Shown one piece after another: positions 14,823 through 24,535 of a stretch of 64,000 bases of DNA. Each line of letters begins with the position of its first letter. Position 1 is the first letter of the stretch. Below the pieces are notes generated by a model, which worked only from the letters and a program-made list of their open reading frames with translations, was not told the DNA's origin and ran no database searches. The stretch is from assembly GCA_963556195.1 (NCBI GenBank), contig OY744520.1, positions 156,048,107 to 156,112,106 of the forward strand, read 5' to 3'. Source of the DNA: Sepiola atlantica (Eukaryota > Mollusca > Cephalopoda > Sepiida > Sepiolidae). The position numbers were made by a program, and so were the translations under genes.

Positions 14823-15132
14823 TGTTCCGATGGATACTGCACCCCATACTGGTGTTGTCTAGGCATTCGGGTCTTGATTTACGCCGGTCAATGGGTCTGT
14901 CCTGTGCAGTTCTGGGAGGTCCACCTTCCCAGGCTTTGCCTCCCCTCTTGAGGGAGGAGTAAGTTTATTGCTTTCTGTCTGAGGCGCCCCTACCGGGGAA
15001 TGCCGACGGGGCTGCTCAGGCAATTTTTAAACCCTACTTTCCCGACCCGATCTTGGGTCACATCTTACTTGTAGGAATAAGATAAAAACTGGCCTTGTGT
15101 CTAACTCCTGAAGAGGAGTAAATCAATACATA
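14823..15132 (+). mobile_element. Retroelement 3' end, LINE or SINE of unknown family
   Basis: A GC-richer block of about 310 bp stands out from its AT-rich surroundings. Its last 66 bp match the insertion at 16293-16358, which proves that this is the terminal part of a transposing unit. The tail carries a perfect short hairpin ACTCCT-GAAG-AGGAGT, followed by TAAATCAATACATAC. No coding motif was recognised, so it could be a LINE 3' UTR or a SINE. The left border is approximate. Confidence 0.55.
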
Positions 15133-16274
15133 CATCTGGAAGAAGATGCTTCGATCTTGCTGGCACAGATAATCGATCAAAATTTTAACGATGTGCACTT
15201 ATTTTTTAGTTAAAGGCTTATCTTTATTAGTAGTTGTGGTACTGTTGTTATATTGAGATGGAGACTGAGTGCAAATAAAGATATTCATGGGTCTAATATT
15301 TATTTGAGGTCAGTAACGTACACACACATAACAGATATACAAAAGTTTAAATTTAAAATAATAACCGACCATTATTTCATACATCCAGAATATTACCTAC
15401 AGAGTTGTTAATAATTATTTTTGCATAGTTTAAAAAAATAAAGAGTTACATTTCTGTAGAAAAACGGAAGAAAATTGGACAATTAAATCGTATTGGGTTC
15501 TTTATTAATCCGACAAATGAATGTTTATACAATCATGAATTATTATTTTAATTATTTAAATTAGCGCGATAATTACATATGCAATGTAATTATTGTCTTA
15601 TATGCGTCACCATTTATCAAGGCCAACATCCACTAAAGGATTAAGTTTAGTTGCAAAATAGAGAATACTATGTTGGGATTGAAAATGATTAATCGAATGA
15701 ATTACATTTGGTTGATCATGATGACGGTTTATCATCAGATATATGTTGACATTGAATTCGATGACGGCTACGTTGTAATCCATAAAGATGCATTCCCGTT
15801 GTAACATGTTCCACATATCTAAAGTTCTTAGAAAAAACTCAGCTTGTGGAAATTCAGTTTTATGTAAGGCACGCTTAAGTAAAAAGAATAATTAATTTCA
15901 GTTGTGGTGGGAATACATGTTGTTCTCATGAATGTCTTACAGGAGGGGAACAATGAATGAAGCTTAGTCTAGCACTTTCCCAACTGTTTAAGTATAACTT
16001 TTTTTATTTTTTCAATTTTTCCAGTGGTCTTTCTTGTATTGAAATAAAAAAAGAAATACTAGATGTTTGATAGGTTTCACGAGTTTTATGAAGGTTTTCA
16101 ATTCTCCGTCGAATTATCCTCAAGTCCACAAAAGCAAAAGAACAAAACTCCTGGAGAAAGTAGAGCATATAATGCTTTTCGCATTGTTTCAGGAAATCTT
16201 TGACAATTTAAATTGAGAAACTCTAGATTGCATCACAAAACATAATCGCATTACATTAAGCATTTTAAAATGTT
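15133..16274. other. AT-rich noncoding spacer
   Basis: No recognised feature. The ORF at 15607-15816 (minus) has no motif. Confidence 0.45.
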
Positions 16275-16376
16275 ACCACTGGTTTCATATGTTTATTTAC
16301 TCCTGTTCAGGAGTTAGGCAAAAGGCCAGTTTTATCTTACTCCCACAAGTAAGATGTGACCACTGGTTTCATATGT
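16275..16376 (-). mobile_element. 5'-truncated retroelement tail with perfect 18-bp target duplication
   Basis: ACCACTGGTTTCATATGT occurs at 16275-16292 and again at 16359-16376. Between them lie 66 bp that are the reverse complement of the end of the element at 14823-15132, including the ACTCCT...AGGAGT hairpin. The perfect duplication and severe 5' truncation are hallmarks of target-primed reverse transcription. The copy must be young, because the duplication has no mismatch. Confidence 0.85.
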
Positions 16377-16697
16377 GATGTTGTTAATTTTAGGTTGTTT
16401 TGTTTTTATGTAGATAGTTCCTGTACTTTTTTAATGTATAATCTTAGTGTCGTGAACTAGAATTTTTCTTACATCAGATGGATGACAGTTATTTTTTGTA
16501 GATTTTGGTAGATTGAGCTAGAGTTTAAAGATGCATGGTGACCGGCGTAAAACCAATGTAGGTATTAGCTTCATTATTATTAAGGGGGTTACATTCTTTA
16601 AAAAGGCATTAAAACTTATAAATAACATTGGTTTTCCTAATGTTTTTTTTTAGTTCTGCATGAGTTATTGTTTGCTACAAGATTTGGGGTTTTAAAT

Positions 16698-16712
16698 ATG
16701 TATATATATATA

Positions 16713-16772
<60 letters not shown>
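16698..16772. repeat. (TA)n microsatellite
   Basis: TA dinucleotide array interrupted once by GTG near 16718. Confidence 0.95.
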
Positions 16773-16775
<3 letters not shown>

Positions 16776-16903
16776 TAGAGTTGTCCTTTTTGAAAGAGAA
16801 TGGTTTTTATGTAGGTCATGTGCAATGGTTTTAGCCAAATTACGTAAATTTGTGGATGTATGTTTTAGGAGAAGTGCTGAAGAAAGTAGGTACTCATCAG
16901 GTA

Positions 16904-16904
<1 letters not shown>

Positions 16905-16958
<54 letters not shown>

Positions 16959-17041
16959 GTATATATATATGTATATGTATATATATATGTATATATATAT
17001 ATATGTATATATATGTACATATATATATATGTATATATATG

Positions 17042-17103
<62 letters not shown>
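16905..17103. repeat. (TA)n array with periodic GTA variants
   Basis: About 200 bp of TA repeat in which TATG or TGTA variants recur at irregular spacing. The apparent Tyr-Ile reading frames through it on both strands are artefacts. Confidence 0.95.
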
Positions 17104-17821
17104 AGAGACTGGTTTTTAAAACGTGTGTACTTCTACAGTTCATTTTGTTGAACGGGGCTTTGTAAACTATTCTGTACACTCACCTCACAATGTGATAAAC
17201 AAATGATACCGTAAAAATTAGATTTTACTTTAAAATCCGCACGGTTTGTAAATTGCAAAAGTACATATATTGTTTTTCGCATGAGTCTACTCTATTTTCC
17301 ACGTTGAAAGTAGTATTGTCGCGTGATCAGATTAGTAGTACATTTAATACAGAACAATACTCTTGAACTGACTTACATAAGGACCTCCTAGAGTTGTGAA
17401 GTACATGTGTATTTGTTAACACACTACGTATCTTTATCCGAGAAGAGGAAGTATTGTTATCAAGACAAACTTGTTTTAAGAAAAGCAGAAAATGCGCGTG
17501 CCAAACCAGGTGGAAACTATTATAACAATGCCTAATCAGCCAAGCAGGAACGTCACGAGAAGCCAAGAGATAAGTGCACTTGCGTATACAACCATTGTTT
17601 TGCGCGGTTACGATTAATCCATTTGAATAGATATCAAAGTGGGTTTCATCGACATGCGACAGGTGATGCGTATTGCAGCAGCGTTGTGTCGTGTCACAAC
17701 CCTTTCCATGAACGATAACCTATTTACCTTGTCGTCATGAAAGAAAGAAATCAAACATTGTCAGTCATATATTATCTTAATAAAACCAGACGGAAATAAA
17801 TGACCAAACATTATTATCAGG
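17104..17821. other. Noncoding spacer
   Basis: Nothing recognised. The last bases (ATTATTATCAGG) are a vestigial ATT tract at the 3' edge of the next LINE copy. Confidence 0.45.
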
Positions 17822-19445
17822 AATAGCACACTAGGAGTTCTCACAAGGCTCATCATCAGTGATTACGCGCTGACAGTAACCGATGGTGTACCTTAGCTAC
17901 TGTAAATGATTTTGCGTTATCGCAAAAGCCGCTTACCATTAATTTATCGCTGGCAACAACTACTGGTGTTCACTTGGGTTTGGGTGGCAATAAGCGATGC
18001 CCAGAGTCCAAGTACTAACCGAATCTTTCCATTAGTGGTCTGGTTAGTACTCATCTTCCTCGGTCTTTTCATCTTCTTTGACACTTCACTACTATACTGT
18101 GTGGTATCAGTCAAGGTGTGTGCCATCACATTGCGTTTATTCTTGGTGAGGGGGGTTATGAAATGTCTTACAGTTTTAATTTTCATTGGGGTTCACTAGG
18201 TGTTCTATTCATGTTTGTGTTTTATTTCTCTTGCAACTTCTAGGGGGCTGGTTAGTATGTGAATTTTTAGTGCGTTAGTTTATGCATTCGAGGGTTTTAC
18301 TTAAGACTTCTGTCTGATGTATAGTCTAAATCTACACTTTGATTTCGATTACTTCTAGTCCTTTTTCCAAGGTTTCTGAGATGTTTGAGGGTCCCTACGA
18401 TTACTGGTATAATAATGACTTTCTGCGTGTTACATATTCTTTTCATTTCTCTGGCAAGTTTCGTGTATTTACTTCGTTTCTCCGTCACATTGATATTTAC
18501 CCTGTGAACTACCGGGACGGCAAAATCTACAATCTGTCTAAGTGATCTTTTTGTTGCCATGTCCAGGTGTTTCCGCAAGTCTGTTCTTTTGTCGTTCTTA
18601 TGAATCATCCATGTAGCTGTTTTTCTTCACACTTTTCTTTACTCGTCTTTTTTGTTTCTTGCTTCGCTTCTCTTTGTATTGTTAATGTTGACGGTGTTTT
18701 TTTCTACGGGAATTAGCCTTTCTGTATTCTAATACACGTATTTTAAAATTTGTTGGTGTTTTCCACGCAGTCTTCAAAACTTAAAAGTTATCCCCCTACT
18801 CCACTCTATTTATACGTAGTGTCGGTCAGTATCATTCCCTGTGTGCAGTTCATTTGTTTCCTGACTTCTGGTCAAAATTTTGTCCAGCCTATGAATGGTC
18901 CGGAGTATCTTATGGGTAAACTGTCTCGGTGTTTATTCTTCTTACTAGATTTATACTATATACATAATTTAGTATATAGGTATTTTCTAATACTTCTCAG
19001 ATATTATTTTCTTACTTTCACTGTTGTTTCTGTTGATTTTATAGTGTCTGCTCCCAGAACCCTCCAAATATTGATAAGTATCATGTTTGCTAAGCACACT
19101 AATCTTGTCTTGGTTGGGCAGTTCATTCATATACATGTCGTGGTTTATTGCGTTTTCTCTGGCTGTAAATTGTAGCTGGTCTAACATGTCCTGAGTATTG
19201 TGTTGAGTGGCATCATGGCTATGATAAACAGTAGTGGTGATATAGAGTCTCCTTGGATAATGCCGCTTTGTATTCTTATCTCAGTCAGGTGTTGTCCTTT
19301 AGCTGACTGGTCGAGTCTTCATATTCTCGTTGCTTTTTTATTAATATTAATAATCGTGTCGGATATCTTTAACATTCATGAGCATTCAATTACCCATGCT
19401 TGATAGATCTGGTCGTAGGCATTTTGTATTCAATGCATGTCTAAG
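17822..19445 (-). pseudogene. Dong/R4-like LINE, C-terminal part and 3' UTR (copy 3)
   Basis: Read on the minus strand from 19445 downward. A segment near 19000-19180 reads Leu-Pro-Asn-Gln-Asp-Lys...Tyr-Gln-Tyr-Leu, the post-RT region shared with the copies at 42.4 kb and 44.5 kb. At 18297-18608 a 103-codon reading carries the restriction-like endonuclease core Ile-Val-Asp-Phe-Ala-Val-Pro, followed by Lys-Tyr-Thr-Lys-Leu-Ala-Arg-Glu and Val-Ile-Ile-Ile-Pro-Val-Ile-Val. The CCHC finger between these parts is missing, which indicates an internal deletion. Below 18297 lies the family 3' UTR, ending in AACTCCTAGTGTGC at about 17830. The 5' half, including the RT core, is absent. Confidence 0.75.
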
Positions 19446-20262
19446 GTATATTACCTGGAGGCTTAGTGACAACAGGTCTCTACAGATTTCCAGTACTCTC
19501 CGCCTCTATCGATAACCATTATAAATCATTTCGTGTCATCACAACAGCCGTTTACCATTAATTTCTCTTTGACAACTAACATTGTATTGTTTAGAAATTC
19601 GAGTGTTTTTATCCTTACCAAGTTGTTAGTACTCTGCGCACTCTTACAGTGGAGGACTGTTTGGTGCTTTCCCACCTCAGTGTTGCCATCTCCCTTGTCC
19701 TTCCACGATAATATCTGAGTGTCATTATTACTTACGCCCGTTGTATTCCTATGGAGATGGTTATCCCTTCAGTCTTCCCATCTTCCTAGGCCTTTTAGGT
19801 TCATTTTCTGTTGCATCAACTAAAGCTGACCTTATTGCGCCTATTGTGGAATGGGAAGGTGATGTGTTAGATTATGTAATTTTTCTCACATATCTACCCG
19901 ACTTTACCCGTTCTCTGGAGATCAACTTATTATGTGCTTTCTACGTTTTTAGTTGTGTTTACCTAGCCACATTTTATTCAAGTTTACATTTGATTAGTCG
20001 GTGTCATCTGGTTATGTTGGCATTCTTCTCAATTCAACGACGTTTCTTAATATTTCATCTATTTGCATTAGTGCCGCGTTTTTTATGGTATAATTGCTTT
20101 TCTATAGTTCCAATTTATCCTTGTTATTTTAAAAGCATGTTGAAACTCTTTATAGTGCTTCTAAAATTAGTAGTAATACTGTTGTTTTCTTTATTAAATA
20201 TACTAGTAAATATATGCTCCCTCCAGTCGCATATTTTTGCTAGGCTGCCGCGTAGGAAATGA
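19446..20262 (-). mobile_element. Dong/R4-like LINE, 3' UTR and flanking part (copy 4)
   Basis: 19446-19700 repeats the family 3' UTR (for example CAGTACTCTCCGCCTCTATCG near 19490, parallel to the one at about 47715) directly behind copy 3, so the two are head to tail. The hydrophobic plus-strand ORF at 19741-20262 (173 codons) lies antisense within this copy. It is unlikely to be a gene, although it would show several membrane-like segments. The upper boundary is approximate. Confidence 0.5.
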
Positions 20263-20334
20263 ACGCTCACCCGTAAACCTATGGAGCCCCAGTCATATTT
20301 CTTAAGTGGTTAGACATTGATTTTCTTTGTTTCC

Positions 20335-20640
20335 GACCAAGAATATTTTTAGTTAAAAATAAAAATTTAAAAAAACTTCGACCCCACCCAGATTTTTTGT
20401 TACCCTCCCTCATATATAGAAATAATTGTAGTTAAAAAAAATGTTTTCCCCATCCTTAAATTTTTTACCCTCTCCCATACATAGACATATTTTTAATTAA
20501 AAAGAAAAAAAAATTGACACCCACCAATTTTTTTTACTCCCCCCATACATAGTAATATTTTCAGTTAAAAAAAGGAATACAAGATTACCCCTCCCCCAAA
20601 ACAAGATTATTTTACCCTCCCTCATGAATAGTAATCTCAC
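20335..20640. repeat. Degenerate minisatellite, about four units of 65-85 bp
   Basis: A pattern of (C)CCTCCCNCATACATAG, NAATATTTTTAGTTAAAAA and a T-rich block recurs at about 20340, 20415, 20482 and 20550. The units are diverged, and runs of C, A and T vary in length. Confidence 0.7.
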
Positions 20641-21123
20641 AATGACGTCATTTCCAGAAGGCCGTAAGGATCAGTCGGCAATTTCATTTTCAAAAATGGT
20701 CATCCATTTACTAATTGCTGAGATATGCCTTGCTCAACTTTAATTTACAACAAAACACCTTGTCTTAACAACGTAATGAAAATAAAGAATTATAATGTGA
20801 AAAAAATCTTCTCAAAATGACGTCACCCCCGAAAGGATAACTTGACAATTGTAATAGTACTTGCAATTATAAGTATGGTTTACAAAGACACCGGTTTCTT
20901 AATGAAATGTGTTTGATTAATTGTATGAGTAATTTTTATTACTATCACCTTATCGGAAAATATTGTAAATACATATGTAAATACTATAATAGCAGTTATA
21001 AGTGTATATTTGTAAATATGAATTTATTAGAAGTTTAAAAGAAATGAATTATATAAATTGTAAAACCCGTCTGGTGTATGAACGTGTATTTGTAACAGTA
21101 TAAGTTGAAGTTGAAACGGTATT
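20641..21123. other. Noncoding spacer with two TGACGTCA palindromes
   Basis: TGACGTCA occurs at 20643-20650 and 20818-20825. Each is followed by a C-rich run and then GAAGG or GAAAGG, so they are probably parts of a duplicated repeat and not promoter elements. There is no coding signal. Confidence 0.5.
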
Positions 21124-21440
21124 AGTTTAAGTAAGATTTTATTTTCATCATCCCTTTTCTTTTTATTTATTTTTGGGGGATTATTTACATCATTACACAT
21201 TGTACATATTTTTACTGTAAATAAAATTCATTGAAACACCTGGGGATATTTTAAGTAGCTTAAGCCCATAGAGTGAATGTGGTATTGTGGAAACTGAAAC
21301 TAGTTTCTAGGGTTTTAGACAATGTGGACGACCCCCGACCCCCACTTTCCCCCCATACCCTCTTTTAGCCTTGTGCCACATCATTTATATTGTACCTATG
21401 TATTGTATAATTTGATAAATAAAAGTTTTAGTAAGATTCT
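21124..21440 (+). mobile_element. L1-Tx1-type LINE, 5'-truncated copy (3' UTR only)
   Basis: 21141-21423 matches the 3' UTR of the full-length element downstream (28335-28644), apart from about 28 bp absent from this copy after GGGGATTATTTA. It is flanked by AGTTTAAGTAAGATT at 21124 and AGTTTTAGTAAGATT at 21424, a plausible 15-bp target duplication with one mismatch. Confidence 0.8.
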
Positions 21441-21508
21441 TTCTTACTTACTTGGCTTTTTTGACCGAATCAAAGATCCTTGTTGTCTCCGATTATTTTA
21501 GGCCTCTC

Positions 21509-21537
21509 TTAGGCAATCACCAGGTGATTGCCTAAGG
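21509..21537. other. Perfect 14-bp inverted repeat in the LINE 5' UTR
   Basis: CTTAGGCAATCACC, a single A at 21523, then GGTGATTGCCTAAG. The arms are perfectly complementary and would form a stable hairpin in the RNA or a two-fold protein site in the DNA. Confidence 0.85.
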
Positions 21538-21821
21538 GGCAAAGCCACTTGGGCCCCGCCTAAGTTTAAAGTGAAACCTGCAGGGGACTCTCTCTGTCCC
21601 CCTAGACTAGCCCCTCTTTGGCAATTTGTCTCTTCACACCCCTCTTGGGTGGTCACCCCTCTTGGGTGATTTTCTTGTTTAATCTTTTGTGTTCCCTTGT
21701 TTTTCAGGTGTCCAACTTCCCAGGCTTGACTTAAGCAGCTGGCAGGTTTCGGGTTGACTTACGTACCTTTTAGGCGACGGTCTTCCTGAATCCGAATCGG
21801 CGGGTCTTAGCCGGGGGTTGG

Positions 21822-24531
21822 ATGAGTAGAGAGGGGAGGAGTGGTCCGGGCTCTGCTGTAGAGTTTTCGTCTAGCCCGGGCTCCTTTTCCGACGTGAGGC
21901 CTCGGTCTCAGGTCGGGGCGGGAGCAGACCCCAAACAGTTGGACGGTCATGGTGCAATAAGCACCATGCCCAGTACGTCTGCCAGTGCCGTTCCCAGCAC
22001 TGGAAGTAGATCAGGGTCTACCGCCTTAAGCGGTAGCCCTGCTAGCTCTCACGCTGCTGTCCCCGGCAGTACAGGTGTGGTTAGCTCGACTCAGAGAGGT
22101 GATCTGTGTCGGTGAGAGAGATTCCCCACCGTACCTACTTCTCGACGGGCTTAAACCGTCAGCCCGCCTGCAGGAATGAGACCAGCCAAGTCGGTGGAAC
22201 TCCAGAAGAAAGGGGCCACCGACCCAGATCAGCCGCCAAGCCCGAGCAACCGGGAATCTGCTAAGATGCGGATCTCTGACCTGCACTTTGAGCTGTTTGG
22301 CGACGAAGTGAGCAGCAGCTCAAGAAGTAGCAGCAGCGACAGCAGCCGAAGCAGCAAGATGGACGTGGCGCCACAATAATCACCCGTCAAGTCTGGAAGA
22401 CGGCAGTCCAGAAGTAGAAGGATGGGAATCGCTGGACCGAGACCAAAGTCTGGGGCAGTTGGTGCCGCAGGCGGAACAGCAATTGGGACTAAAGTGGCCG
22501 CTCCTACCAATCCTACCGTTTCTCCTAAGAAGTGGCCGTTCCTTGCTCCTTCAACACAAGAGGAGAGTATTTGGGCCATCCCTCCCGGGCAAAAGACGCC
22601 GCCGCCTCCGCCGATCACGCCAGCAACACCCAGCACATCGGCGGCAGCAACATCGGCGGCAGCAACATCGGCGGCAGCAAATCTCCTGCCCAAGACAAAG
22701 ACAAGTGGGGAGCTCAGTCTCAGCTTAGCCCCTTGGACTACCGTCGGTTGTTTGAGACAACTTACAAACAACTCACCGACGGTAGTGAAATCAAAGCGGC
22801 ACCAGGTGCTGTTGACCGACTAGCGAAACGAATTGTTTCGCTAGTCACACTTGACGCCAAGACAAAGGGGTTGGCTTAGGTCTCCTGCGAAAAGATGGCA
22901 GATCTTCTGTTGGGACTCAATGTTCCAGCTTCTTATCTATGCCGCAGAGGGTACGCCACTTTAGACATACTTCTCCCAAGCGCTGACGAAGCAGATAATG
23001 TGGCCAGGACCGACCTGAGGTATAAGCAATAGCTTCTCAGGCCGGAGTACTTGAGCAGACGACGAACGACTGTGACTGTCCTCGGCGTCCCCTGTTATAT
23101 AAGCTCAGAACAGCTTGGAGCTGTACTTAACCAATACGGGGACGTCGAAGCCGTACTCCCGGTCCGCGGTCCCCATAACCTGATAGTTGGGAACTATCAG
23201 TTGAAGATGAGAGTGGACCGGGAGGGCTTTGACAAGATACCACCTATGCTCAAGTGCGGTTCCTGGTCCATGAGTGTGATCGTGGAGGGCAGGAGGCCAC
23301 ATTGTGGGCACTGCGAGCAGAAGGGGCACATGGCAAAAAATTGCCCGAAAAAGTTTCCACCTAAGAAGACCCCTTCTGCCGCAGGCCCGGGAGGAAAATC
23401 AGTACCTGCGGCACCAGCAGCTCCTCCATCAACGACCGGAGGGGGCGACGATGATGACGAAGAAGAAGGCTGGAGTAAGGTGGTAAAGAAAGGCCGCACT
23501 ACCACTTCAAAGAACCCGAACTCCAGACCGGAGAAGCCCCCTCCAAAAAGGTGCAGCCCCCTGAGGAAAAAGGGATGCGGGTTCCCACAGGGTCGCCTTG
23601 TACGAAGATGCCCACCGAGGAGCTGCAGCCTTCAACACCCGCACCGGCAGCGGCCACAAAGAGGAAGCAGCAGGTCCCCTTGTCAGTATCATCATCAGCC
23701 GCGTCATCCGATTCGGAAGGGGAAAGAATGGACGAGGACGCTGGGCCGGCTCCTGTGACAGAGAGCGTAGATAAACACAGGGAGATAAAGAAGGCGACCA
23801 GGAAGGCGAAGAAAGTAAAAGAGGCTGAGCCCCAAACCCCCGCCCCAAAACCCGAAGACATGAACATCTCTTCTGCTCAGTTCCCCCAAACCCAAACCCA
23901 CTACTGAGCAGAAATCCCCCTCCCCCACTGAAATCCCCCCAGCCGGCTCGCGCTCTCTGTCACAAAAGAAAGAGCCCGAGTCCTCAACATCTACACCAAC
24001 ATCACGAAAGAATGCGTCCACTTCCCCCATGAGAACCTGGAAAACAAAGAGATTCCTCTTCCTAACAGGGGACCTGTATGCGAGGCAAACATTCATCATG
24101 CCGCTGCCGACTTGAACGCTCGACAGCGTAATGTCATCCGGCCGCTGATGCTACTAACGCAGGTGCAGGGGTCAGACGTCAAAGAAGTTCCCAGACGACC
24201 CCTTGCTCATACCTTCGTGCGCAATACGAAGGTAGGGCGCACGAAGTCTATGTGGAATATGATCGAGGCCAGCAAGGGGGCTATCCCTAGCCTGAGTTTG
24301 GTGGAGGAAGGGCATGACTCCCTCAAAGAGTTGAGGGATAAATGTGAAGGGAGAGTCCCTCTTTACGTCCACCCTTCATTTTATAGGGCCCTCAAATTAA
24401 CATTCCCCTTGGATGTCGGGGGCATTTCCCGAGACGGCTGCGCGTCGTCAGAATTGCTAACTGGCAATATCGGGCAAGCCTGCGGCATCCTAACCGTAAA
24501 GTATTTCAAACCGGTGGTTCACACTCTCTAG
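21822..24531 (+). pseudogene. ORF1 (Gag-like RNA-binding protein) of the Tx1-type LINE
   Basis: Nucleic-acid-binding protein that would coat LINE RNA. The chosen start is the ATG at 21822; the first segment to 22115 is Ser/Gly-rich. The reading then jumps frames (22176-22379, 22422 or 22532 to 22879) through Ser-rich and Pro/Ala-rich low-complexity parts. The conserved domain is in one frame from about 22700 to 23758, with in-frame stops TAG at 22877-22879 and TAG at 23030-23032. It has an RRM-like strand (Val-Thr-Val-Leu-Gly-Val-Pro) and a zinc knuckle C-X2-C-X4-H-X4-C at 23303-23344, followed by an acidic and then a lysine-rich region. The last segment, 24112-24531, ends with TAG four bases before the ORF2 ATG. 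Confidence 0.78.
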
Positions 24532-24535
24532 TGCA

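Noticed and set aside
16825..17179. Tyr-Ile repeat ORFs on both strands
   Set aside because: (TA)n array artefacts.
19741..20262. A 173-codon hydrophobic plus-strand frame resembling a multi-pass membrane protein
   Set aside because: It is antisense within the Dong-like LINE region; T-rich antisense DNA reads as Phe/Leu/Ile-rich. No start context, homologous motif or neighbour supports a gene.
22422..22823. Pro/Ala-rich 133-codon ORF
   Set aside because: It is an out-of-frame reading of the low-complexity part of LINE ORF1; the conserved domain lies in the overlapping frame.
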